Positions 1 through 10,180 of a stretch of 64,000 bases of DNA are shown here, one piece after another. The stretch spans positions 1,467,501 to 1,531,500 of the forward strand of contig OZ035961.1 in NCBI GenBank assembly GCA_964034945.1. The letters run 5' to 3'. Each line of letters opens with the position of its first letter. Position 1 is the stretch's first letter. The position numbers and the translations under genes are program-made. Under the pieces are notes generated by a model. The model had not been told where the DNA came from and did not search any database. It was given only the letters and a program-made list of their open reading frames with translations. The stretch is from Chrysopilus asiliformis (lineage: Eukaryota; Arthropoda; Insecta; Diptera; Rhagionidae).

Positions 1-2622
1 GAAATATGTCACGTCGTTTTGTTACTATTTCGTGATAAGATCAATATAATCTTTGCCTTTTCCCAACCCTAAAGTTTTCATATTTTAGTTACATTATAAT
101 TATTGTATTCAAACAGAGCATTGCCTTGTAACTTTGCGGGACACTGAATGTTTAATTTTACCATTTTAACATGAAAACCGTTGTGTTGCTAATTAGAAAA
201 ATATTATATGATTAATTACTCATAAACAGCCTTCAACAGTTCTATTTTCTAAACATTGTTTCTCTTATATATCTCCGATTTAATTCTTTAACTAAACTAT
301 ATTTTCATTAATTCAAGAAAAACAAATTGACGATTCCACCAATTTACATGATTTGATTTATAATTAGTTGCAATATCAATCAAAAATCCTGTCTAAATTT
401 AGTAAAAAAAAACCGTTTCTCAAAATATTTTTCTTAGCTAAAAATTAAACGAATTTCTTCTCCTGCGATAAGATTTCCTAGAATAAAATTCTAATGCTGA
501 AAACACACTTTTCGAATATGAGATTGATTTATGTGTTTATCCTTTTCGGCCTTACTTTTTTTTTACGTTCTTACGTTGTTACGTTGCTTATTAACAAAAA
601 TGACCTTCAAGTACACGTCCGTCGAAGGATTTTATGTTGGACAAAAAGTAAAATCCAGATTCGAAACTTTTAAAGTATTTGAGATACACCTAATCCTTTT
701 TCCATAAAACTTTCGTAAAAATATACCGTAAGCCGTCAAATACAGGATATGATAACTTTGTACCTCTCATATACTTTCTTAATTAAATTTAGGCCATGTC
801 GGCATTCTGAAATGAAATTCTTTGATCATTTTCAAGAAGGTATCATACCCGGCGACGCAATCAGCATAATAAATTAGAGACGACGAGTTATGGATAACTC
901 GGTACCAGGATCCATCCACATCCAGATTTGGGCTCGGATCCACTCATATCGAAGTAGAATTCAGCACGAGTCGCCAAAAAAATAATAAAATAAAATATAT
1001 ATCTGTGTATAAAAGCGAATAATATAAGATATAAAATTATATGAGTATGTAGCAGTTCCTCTCTTGTCTGTATGCTTGTAATTTTTATCAATTTATTCGT
1101 ACTGTACACAAGTATATTGTAAGTAGATACTAAAATATATAAAACGAAAAAGTAAAAAGCTTCAGGGGGGGAAAAAATAACTCTGGAAATGTGAAGTAGA
1201 AGAAGTTTGGGGTAAAAACAACAAGACGTCAACTCGTCTTCCTGTCTTGATTTGTCGAAATGAATTTTGGTAGCTGAGTTTGGGGATGCTCTTTAAGGCG
1301 CACATTCAAGTATAAGAATCGAAAAAGCAATGCGGTAGGTTTTGGTAAATACGTTGTCAGCATTTTAGTGTGCGTGTGTGCATAAATTACGAAATTTTCA
1401 AAATCAAAGCAAAAACATGCTCATTTCGAATATTTTTATGATAAATTTTAATTTTTTAGCTGTAGGGCAAATTAAGCAAATAAGTTGTTACCGAAAAGAA
1501 CATCGCATTCCGTTTGCAAGAAACACTTTTTATTATTACTAGCAGGGCAACCAAAAATATGAATTTGCATATTTTTGCAAATTTAATTAAAAAAGTATAT
1601 TTTTGGATATTTCAGGATGTTTTTCGCTTTTATTTCAGAATTTTTTTCGTTTTACACATGACCTTTTTAATGTCTTATAGAATTTAAAACATAAGAAAGA
1701 TACAATTGTCTTCAAATACTCTATATGAGGACAAACCGAATTTTGTTAGAAAATATTCCTTTTGTTGGAGAGGGGGAAGATTAATTTCTATAGTTGAATA
1801 GAACATTCACAACCAAAACATCCACAACCCCCTAAACAATTTTCGACCACCCCCATCGAAATCATCATTTACCGCTTGAGAAACACTGCTAAAAATGAAC
1901 AAGATGTAACCAAAAAAAGAACTTGTATTTTGTGTAACATTTATGTAGGTATCTTATACATATTTCTATTTTCATAAGTTTTTTTTTGTGGAGTTGGGTG
2001 GTGAATCATTTACTACATGTAAGTACCTCTATCAATAAAACCCTTACCTTTTTACTTATATTGAAAATTGGAAATACTCGTAATAATGATTGCCCTTTTT
2101 GTAGATACTCCTCAAACCATTTACCTTTTACTTAAAGGCTCTATCACATTCAATGCAAAGCAATGGCAACAGTAGTTTTACAGAGTCTTAAAGATGAATA
2201 TGCTGGGTCAGATCAATGGAGTTTTTTTCGGTACCTACCCAAGAAATCATGTAAGATAAATCTAAAAATTGGGAATGTAACATTTTTTTTTCAATAGTTC
2301 ATTTAGATTAAATATTGTTATCATTGTAACTACAAAAAGCATAGATGCATAACGTTGAAAATTGACAAAAAAAAAGTTATTTTATTGCCAGATTACCATT
2401 TTTTTTTAAAAAGCCAAAGCTGAGCTAACAGTGATAAAGAAATTGTCGAAAAAAACTTTGTTTTTTGTCGGGTCTACTTGAATTTCACTTTAATATTATT
2501 TTCCAGAAAAAACATATTCTGATTGTATATGAAAATTTCATAAAACTCAAAAACTATGAAAAAGTCGCCTTCCATAAAATACGTAACAAAACTTTTCAGA
2601 TTTTTGAACCTCCGCCCTCCTT
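1..2622. other. No gene seen
   Basis: AT-rich DNA with several poly-A/T runs and no supportable gene or repeat. A segment near 951-975 resembles a cDNA-library EcoRI adaptor; it is discussed in the findings. Confidence 0.6.
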
Positions 2623-2770
2623 TTTTAAAAGCTTTTATTTAGCTCGCTATCTTGTCTGTTTGTCTGTTTGTTTGTTTGTCGGGGTCAAATCTTGCAATCA
2701 AATTTTGACCCACTTCCACTTGTCCGATTGACTTGAAATTTTGCACACTTATATAAGTCCGATGACAATA
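2623..2770 (+). repeat. Interspersed repeat with AAAAGCTTTTATTTAGC end
   Basis: It starts AAAAGCTTTTATTTAGCTCG, followed by a TTGTCTGTTTGTCTG stretch and GGGGTCAAATCTTGCAATC. Related ends are at 15119, 15360, about 20355 and about 35870 (inverted). It abuts the 122-bp array. Confidence 0.55.
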
Positions 2771-2792
2771 CAATGTTTTCACTACTTCGTCC

Positions 2793-3170
2793 TTGTAAGG
2801 ATAACGGAAGGTCCTGTAAGGATAACGTGATTATCCTTTTCTCCAAATTTTCCGGAAAAAAATCTATTCTGGGGGTTTTTGGGGTCGCTGAATCCGAATC
2901 TGTCATTACAAAGTCAGTAAGGATAACGGAAGGTCCTGTAACGATATCGTGATTATCCTTTTCTCCAAATTTTCCGGAAAAAAATCTATTCTGGGGGTTT
3001 TTGGGGTCGCTGAATCCGAATCTGTCATTAAAAAGTCAGTAAGGATAACGAAAGGTCCTGTAAGGATAACGTGATTATCCCTTTCTCCAAATTTTCCGGA
3101 AAAAAATCTATTCTGGGGGTTTTTGGGGTCGCTGAATACGATTCTCAAGTTAAAAAGCCTGTAAGGACAT
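2793..3170 (+). repeat. 122-bp tandem array, about three copies
   Basis: Units begin GTAAGGATAACGGAAGGTCC at about 2795, 2917 and 3039, giving a constant 122-bp period. Each contains TTTCCGGAAAAAAATCTATT and GGGGTCGCTGAATCC. The copies differ at few positions. The third unit decays after about 3150. Within each unit GGATAACG occurs twice. Confidence 0.85.
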
Positions 3171-3216
3171 CTTAAATGTAAGGATATATATTCGAAGACT
3201 AAAAAGAACAAAATAA

Positions 3217-3482
3217 AAAAAATAAAAAAAAAATTTTTAAAAAAAGCTTTTATTAAAAAAGAATGCACTAAAAAGAAAAAAATAATTTTCTGGACGCTGT
3301 GTATCACAAACATAAAAACTTTTAAAAAGCGAGATAAAGCATAAAACAATAAAATAAAAATTTATCTCGCTTTTAAAAAGCTTTTATGTTTGTGATACAC
3401 AGCGTCCAGAAAATTATTTTTTTCTTTTTAGTGCATTCTTTTTTAATAAAAGCTTTTTTTAAAATTTTTTTTTTATTTTTTT
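3217..3482. repeat. Large fold-back (arms of about 122 bp)
   Basis: The left arm (3217-3338) is repeated in near-perfect inverse at 3361-3482 with a 22-base centre. The arms include GACGCTGTGTATCACAAACA and AAGCTTTTATTAAAAAAG. A related, more degraded fold-back is at about 33113-33290. Confidence 0.85.
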
Positions 3483-5075
3483 TCTATCTCTTCGCTTTTT
3501 TATATGGAGTATATATTAGTCTCTCCGTCCCCCCCTAAAATTGTGACGTATTTTATGAATAACAAAAAATTAGTTGTTCAGTTACTGTCTCTGCTGCATT
3601 TGATTCGAATCCGATTCAGTACTTCTAATAGATTTTTTTTTGCTGTTCCTCCCGGTTTCTACGTAGTATTGATAAATCCACCCCACTTCACGGCATTCAA
3701 CTAATAATTTAGTGGAGGAAAATAAGGATATTCCCTTTAACCACGGAAAATCTTAAGAGAAAGGAATTCTTTGCTTTTTCATCTGAATAAAAGATGTAAT
3801 CGCCCTGGGCTATAAATTATTACTGATAACCACAAAAGCAACTTATTGTGCTACAATCTGGGATCGATGATATCGGGAGAGTTCTCTGGATTCAACAGAA
3901 GCAAAGAAATATGTTGGCACACTTTACTACATTTATAGCAGATTCCACCAAATATCGATAATATATATTTTTATCTACGAGTAGGTATAGAATCAGTATT
4001 GCTTAAATAAGTATAGTATAAAGATATCATTACATAAATAAAAATGTACTACAGCATAACATCGTTCTATATCTGTTCAAAGTAAATGATTTTCCCAAGT
4101 AAAGTGATTCGATGTTAGAGAAATCTGAGTGATTGTTTAATATCCCTATAGAATGATAAGGACTGCCAATAAATTGTTTTTAACGATTCCTTTAAATGGG
4201 GAAAAGTATTCCGTAACAATAACCAATTACAAATTACTTGAAATGAAATTACGAGTATCCATTGGGTATTAACTTTTATTCATTTATGTTGATGTTTTAG
4301 TCGATTTTTTTAATTGCGAAAAAATCAAAAACTTAATTTTTAAATCAAGATGATTTTTTTACAAAGTTCAACAATTTTTTTTTGTTTGGGTCCCTATTTT
4401 ATGTTCCAAAACAAGAAGAAAAAATTATATCTCATTGAACACAAGTAATTTGTATGCTCAAAGATAAACAAGCCCTTTAAAACTTAAATTCTTGCAAATT
4501 TAAATTACCAATAATGTTTTCCAACCTAAGCCATATTTCGCTATAAAGAAAAAAAAAACCATGAAAAAATTTATTTATACTTAAAGTTTATTGTGCTAAA
4601 CAATTCAATTAGTTATATTTAATATATGAAAGGAAATTTCCAAAATGTGCCGGACACAAACCCATCAAGGATAATATCCGAGAAATGCTTATTTAACATT
4701 CTGATTAAGATTACTATTTCATATATTTTAAATTTAGGGATATGTCATCATAAATGTTTACCAAAGCAACATAATTATAAATTGTAATAGCCTAACGTGT
4801 ATCCCCTTGCTTACACAACATTCAGTTTACGAATGTAAGATGAACGATAAAATATTTCGCTAACAGACTAAGGACCTGTTGTCCACACATCCACATTTAT
4901 TCGGATACGATAAGCCATTATACACAACATAAAGGACCAGCATATTAAATTAGGTAAGCACCACCTAAAACCAAGAAATTTATTGAATTTGTCTTAATAG
5001 GGTCATTGTAGGGATGCTTCTTGTATGGTTTTTCCCTTTTAGAATGCCAAATATGCCAACAGCAAATGACTTAAA
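3483..5075. other. No gene seen
   Basis: AT-rich, without a supportable ORF, RNA gene or clear repeat. The region ends at the TA target of the pogo-like element. Confidence 0.6.
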
Positions 5076-5579
5076 TAGGGGAAACTGGGGTATTCTGGAC
5101 CACGGGGAATTGCGGACCAGCGTCATTTTGTTTCCCCTAGTAGTGGTTGGTAGCTGCAAATAACTGTAATCAGTTTGCCTCATGTTAAGCTAATTTTCCT
5201 AACAGTACTCGACTTGTGTATACGTACTATCACCTCGCTTCGATAGCAAATAGAAAAGTGATACTTCGAAATTTTTTTTTTCACTTTGTGTTTCGCTTAA
5301 ATTTAACCACATTTTTCGAGAATCAACTCAAGTAAATATATTGATAATATTCACGGAGCCTTAAGCATTCGACACTGACAAAAAATTTTGCATGAAGTTT
5401 GCATTGTGTTACTAATAGCTGCCATATTGTAAAAAAGAGCGTTCGGGGAATTGTGGACCACTTTTGTCGGGGAATTATGGACCACTCAATTCTTGACATT
5501 TGACAAGCAAACTTCGTGTATTTGATGCATATAAGTGTTTTTTCATGCAAAAACACAGCATTAGATTTTCGGCAATCAT

Positions 5580-5965
5580 ACTAATACATATATACAAACG
5601 AGTTGGTGTCTGTCTGTCTGTCTGTTCCTCTTTCACGCAAAAACTGCTGAAGCGATTGACTTCAAATTTGGCATGAGTGTCTGTGGTAGTTCTAGATCCA
5701 ACATAGGCATACGGAAAAGTAGCGCGAGGGGTGGGGGGAGTAAGGGGAGGGGGTAAAGTGATTTCGAAACTTAGTTTTCCCTCTATGTTACTCTTTCGCG
5801 GGGAAACTACTGAACCGATTAGCCTGAAATTTGGCATAGATGTTCGTCGTGGGTCCAGCCCCAACATAGACCCATTAAAAAGTTTTTAAGTTCTTTCCGG
5901 TTTTCTTCGTATTCTAAAATTTAGACAAAAAGCTTAACCCGGCAACGACGGGTATACAAGTTAGT
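5580..5965 (+). mobile_element. Helitron/HINE-like non-autonomous insertion inside the pogo-like element
   Basis: The left part carries a (GTCT)n run near 5607-5624. It is followed by two tandem-like blocks with TTCAAATTTGGCATGAGTGT and CTGAAATTTGGCATAGATGT. The right end holds a hairpin ACCCG-GCAACGA-CGGGT followed by ATACAAGTTAG. A short terminal hairpin followed about 10 bases later by an xTAG end, without inverted repeats, resembles Helitron or Helentron ends. Borders are approximate. Confidence 0.5.
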
Positions 5966-5975
5966 TTCTAAATCG

Positions 5976-6308
5976 GCCGTTTTGACATCGCCAGAGGATG
6001 TAAATGACCTTCGTGAGAAGGCTGATATGAAGCGAAAGAGATTGGAGAGAAAAGGTGATAAACCATAATCGAAAAAGCAAAAAGATCGTGTCAAATCGAA
6101 GACATCACAGAAGAAACAACCATCTTCAACCTATTGTGAGGTGGAAGAATACATAGATTTCTGCATAATTTGTAAGAAAAATATGCCAAAAAAAATGAGC
6201 CCATCCATCCATACCATCCATTGCAACGTGTGCGATCGAGCTGTTCACTTGGGATGCTCCGGAATGACTGCAAGTTACTGGACTTGCGAACATTGCGTTT
6301 CGGACTGA
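5976..6308 (+). pseudogene. Broken transposase C-terminus with PHD-type zinc finger
   Basis: The open frame reads from AVLTSPEDVNDLREKADMKR through a lysine-rich stretch to TGA at 6306-6308, with one in-frame TAA after GDKP. The last 50 residues form a C4HC3 finger: FCIICKK, then HCNVC, then RAVHLGC, then YWTCEHC. C-terminal PHD-like fingers are found in several insect pogo/Tigger-type transposases, and the surrounding inverted repeats support that origin. The N-terminal DNA-binding and DDE regions are absent. The 5' side is cut by the Helitron-like insertion, which ends just upstream. The in-frame stop and missing catalytic domain make it non-functional. A host PHD protein fragment is the alternative, but its position inside the element makes that less likely. 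Confidence 0.65.
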
Positions 6309-6949
6309 TTTTCATTGCAATTTTTCACTTCATTTCACTTTGTCTGTTATATAATAAATATATGAATCAAAAAAAAAGTTTGTCTATCACATTTTTCCAT
6401 TTTTAATCGATTTACAAAGTGGTCCACAATACCCCGAGATTTTTCAAAATCGCAAAAACGCCATTTTTGCGCCAACTGATAAAACTTGTATAATTTAATA
6501 CAATTTGACCGAACTGCTGTGACCCAAAGAGAGGTTATTTATCGTACTACAAATTCAAGCTCTGAAATTTTCAGAAAAAGTTATTTTTTTACGATTTTTT
6601 AGCCAAAATGAAAAAGCGGTCCAGAATACCCCACCTTCCCCTACATTATTTCAAACTACACATTTGTCCATTCGTATGGGAAGAGCCTTCCTGGAAACAT
6701 GAAACAGTCCAAAATAACTTTAAATTGGATCTAACAACGTTTTCATTAACTAATTTTGAAAATGTTCTATTGAACACGAGCTGACAAATATTTTGATAAA
6801 AGTTTCATAAAAATCGAGCCACCCGCTTGGGCTGTAGGCAGTACAAAAAGTTTACATAATATAATGCTAATAACAATATCCTTCTTTGCTTTGCAGTAGT
6901 CAGATAAAAAGGTACAATTTCCAGGGAGCAATCGTCAAATACCTACTCT

Positions 6950-7310
6950 ATATAAGAACATATCGAATTTCGATCAAAATTTCCCATTTGTAGTATGGAG
7001 GGGGAAGGTATTTGACGGGTAGCCCGATAGGATTTTGTATGTATGGAAGAGTTATTGACAGTTGTTTCGATTTGATGCTCCGTTTCGGGAAAACCCCAAA
7101 GAACTTTTTTTTGTATGGAATAGGAGGGAAAGAATTGTTCAATTTTCCCGTTGAAGAACTTAGCTTGCAAAATTTCTCCTGTGTAGCTCGATCCATTGGA
7201 AAGTTATTCTCTTCACGGACAGACAGACCGACGAACGGACGAAAAGGCGGAAATCAAAATCTTTTGTCCTCTCAAACGCCGCGCCGTGGTGTAGTTCATT
7301 TTTAGGTTCC
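6950..7310 (+). repeat. Interspersed repeat with GACA/GACG tetranucleotide tail
   Basis: The run ACGGACAGACAGACCGACGA at about 7216-7235 follows AGCTCGATCCATTGGAAAGT, the arrangement seen in other tetranucleotide-bearing repeats of this window. Borders and family are unknown. Apparent reading frames on both strands are not supported as genes. Confidence 0.4.
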
Positions 7311-8623
7311 ATGCGTTACTCTCTTTCTCTCTCTCGATAAAAAAATGGGTACATCATTTTGACTGAAAATTTTGATCCTTACATATATTTATTATTAAAA
7401 CACCTGACGACATTATCACCAGTAAAATTGTAGTTCACATATTAGAAGGTTGGACTTTTACACATAGCTGTGGTTTTCCACATCTTCCCATCCGTCATCT
7501 TCCTGATAGCAAACGAGGCGAAATTATAAATGTGTGTGGGAACGTGTGAAGGACATCAGCAGGGATGCATATAATGCCCTCAGGTGCACTGGTTATGAAT
7601 TTTCGTATCGTGTAAATTGAAATGTCCTGAGCAGTCCTGGGGAATCAGGATCAAAATTGGGATACGGAATATAGTTTTGCTTTTTCGTGGCATATGGGGA
7701 TGTGGTGATATTCCTTTGCCATTTAGCCAACTTTCTAGTGTGCTCAGGACTTTCGGTATGAATTTTGGATATTTCCTCGTTTATGTAATATGGAATGGAC
7801 ATTGTGTATTCAACCTCGGGGGGTCAGCAATGCTAGCCGCCACAATATTCGTATCTCAAAGATAAAAAAGCTCGACAGATTTCAGCAAACGAAGCGAATG
7901 ACATCTGTGAAATGTTGTTTCTTCTCAAATTGCGTCCGTCGTTGTGGAAATGAGAAGGAAGGAAGAGGGCGTCATCATGAGGGATGATGACTGATCCCTT
8001 GACTTCTAGAGTGGCGCTTTTGCTTTCAAAGCTATTCTTTTTCTTGGAATTTGAGATTTTTTTTTCTCAACCCAATTTCCGTCGCCAACTAAAAGCCACA
8101 AGTCCATTTACTTTTGGGGCTACCCGGATTTTTTTCGGGGATTTTTGTTTTCAGCAACGAAGTTTAATATTCTTCAACCGACAGGCATATTATGTTTTAG
8201 GGTATGAATTATTCATGAACTTAGGGACATGTCTCCGTCCCTCTCATCTTGGATTAAGTCCGAGTTTACATATTCATACTGCATGTTTATTTATATGAAT
8301 TTTATGGCTTGTTCTCGGACAGATTGGGAATCTTTTATTAAAAGGCTTCGTTGAACAAACTTTATATAGTTTACAAGTTTTATATTACTCTAAATGTGCT
8401 GTTATCTAGGAGTAAGTTTTTTTTTGCTGGTTCGTACTTTTTTCGCTAAATCAATACTTAAATAGATACATTGACTAGGGGTTTCGTTGATATTTCAATA
8501 ACCAAAAAAGCTAATTTGTTGCCAATTAAAAACTTAGAAAACTATTTAAAGAACTTTTTATACCGGATTTTTTTTTACCAAATGTTATGTGGTGTAACGG
8601 GGTGCTCTACTAGCACTGCCAAA
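7311..8623. other. No gene seen
   Basis: It contains a short CT-rich run at 7319-7336 and mixed-composition DNA with several short ORFs on both strands, none recognisable. Confidence 0.5.
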
Positions 8624-9161
8624 TGCCGGAGACACATGTGCAGAATTTTGCATGCAGCGCAGTTAGAATACACAGGTTTATATGAAGGAGCCCACACGTA
8701 AATTCTGCATGCAGCGCAGAGCTGCACCATGTCTCTATTTCTAATTTCTCTGCGCAGAATTAGTGATCCCAACTGAGGATTCTTGTTTGGTGTTTGGCAA
8801 AATCGCCTGTTAGCAAAGAGACTATGGACTAGATTCGTACACAGGGAAAACGAAAGTTTGACATTTGGTAAGAACGATTTTTGGCGAAGAACAAGTCTCA
8901 GTTTTAAGTAGAAAATATTCAATACTTTGTGTTCACGTTATCTATGTCTTTCAGGAACATGAGGTGGTCCATCCATTTCCAAAGGTGATCCATCCATTTC
9001 CAATACAAAAATTGATTGTTTCGAATGAATTCAATCAATTCTTCTTCCATTGTTGACAGCAGCCGATGCGATGAAATGACAAAAAAAATCTGCTCATGTG
9101 TCTCAGCTGCAGATCTGCAAGCAGCGCTGCATGCAGAAATTCTGCACATGTGTCTCCGGCA
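8624..9161. mobile_element. Inverted-repeat element with TGCCGGAGACACATGTGC ends
   Basis: Both ends read inward TGCCGGAGACACATGTGCAG followed by AATTTxTGCATGCAGCGC, about 40 bp of matching arm. Further GCATGCAGCGCAG motifs lie inside each end (about 8706 and 9116). It is 538 bp with no transposase frame. A clear target duplication is not visible. It contains a small direct repeat TGRTCCATCCATTTCCAA near 8970 and 8990. Confidence 0.7.
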
Positions 9162-9204
9162 TAAGTGTTGCGCCGGCAGCCACCGACTCGCGCGGCCTGA
9201 CACT

Positions 9205-10180
9205 TTAGCGGTGTGGGGGATTAGGACAAGTGAGCGGCATACCTGGCCACAGCAGCTGCTCGTCGGTGAGGGTCGTGAACTCTTGCTCACCTGTCCTGAA
9301 TCGCGGGTTTCCACCTAGGGTGGGGTGGCTGGAGAAGCTTGGTTGCTTGACTCCCAGGGTAGCTACGGGCAAAAAGAGAAAAGGGGGAAAACAAACAAAA
9401 TCTACGTTACGGGGTGGAAGAATGGCGGAGTCCACCTACGTGACTCGCCTGCTTACTCACATCTTCACTTCGCACCCCCCATCGAACCGACCGTCGCATC
9501 TTTCTCTTATTTAATGGTTTAATTAATCATGAATAAAATTATGCAGACTTACCATAATTGTTGTCCGATTTATCCTTTCCTTCCTTCCTCTTTTCCTTTA
9601 GACGTCCATCAGTCCTTCTTTCTAAACTTCCTTTTTCGCGCACAGCACTCTTCCCTTCTCGGAAATATCCTTTGTATCCCATCCACTTCTTCTTTCTCCC
9701 AAATATTTCACTCAAATCTCCTTATTGCTTTTCCCAAATATCCTTCCACAAAATTCCCGTCACTTTTCCAAAAAAATGCTTTCACAAGATTCCCTTCCCT
9801 TTTCCCAAAAATCCTTTTCACTTTTCCCAAAAATCCTTTTCACTTTTCCCAAAAATACTTTTCACTTTTCCCCAAAATCCTTTTCACTTTTCCTTAAAAT
9901 CCTTTTCCCACGATTCCCATCACTTTTCCTTAAAATCCTTTCACTTTTCCCTAAAATCCTTGGCCCTCGGCCGGCAACCAGACAACCGTCCGCCTCTACG
10001 AATCACAATCGACTTCCTTTTTATCGACGCGCGTCACTCGCCCGAACAAAGAGGAAAAAAAGAAACAATCGCAATTAGCAACCGAAAGGAACAGAGAAAC
10101 AAAAGGAAATCTTCGTTCGACATCTCGAACATTCTCTATGGGAGACAAATGCTAGACGAATTTACTGTTGGAGATTTATT
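9205..10180 (+). repeat. Diverged 1-kb module, copy R1
   Basis: The head contains GGGGGATTAGGACAAGTGAG, a purine-rich TGGAAGAATGGCGGAGTCC, then AATAAA, then ACTTACC (a splice-donor consensus on the minus strand). A pyrimidine-rich minisatellite follows (9785-9965), then a tail with GCTAGACGAATTTACTGT. The block order matches R2 (34390) and R3 (52286). Nucleotide identity is weak outside short blocks. Function is unknown. Confidence 0.4.
9785..9965 (+). repeat. 22-bp pyrimidine-rich minisatellite
   Basis: About eight imperfect copies of a unit like CCTTTTCACTTTTCCCAAAA plus AT. It lies inside module R1 at the place where R2 has its own pyrimidine-rich repeats. Confidence 0.75.

Larger units (their letters stand above)
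5078..6641. mobile_element. pogo/Tigger-like (Tc1/mariner) DNA transposon remnant
   Basis: The inverted ends start GGGGAAACTGGGGTATTCTG on the left and GGGGAAGGTGGGGTATTCTG (reverse complement) on the right. Each is flanked by TA (5076-5077 and 6642-6643). Subterminal copies of CGGGGAATTGYGGACCA occur at 5103, 5444 and 5468, with the inverted form near 6420. Inside lies the 3' end of a transposase-like reading frame (5976-6308) and a Helitron-like insertion (about 5580-5965). The element is 1564 bp, with most of the transposase deleted. Confidence 0.75.

Noticed and set aside
888..1232. 114-codon minus-strand ORF
   Set aside because: Phe, Tyr and Ile-rich chance translation of AT-rich DNA; no motif.
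2906..3349. 147-codon minus-strand ORF with a repeated peptide
   Set aside because: The repeated peptide is the 122-bp tandem array read through into the fold-back; 122 is not a multiple of three and the frame changes between units.
7012..7305. 97-codon ORF on the plus strand
   Set aside because: Covered by the tetranucleotide-bearing repeat; competing frames are open on the other strand.
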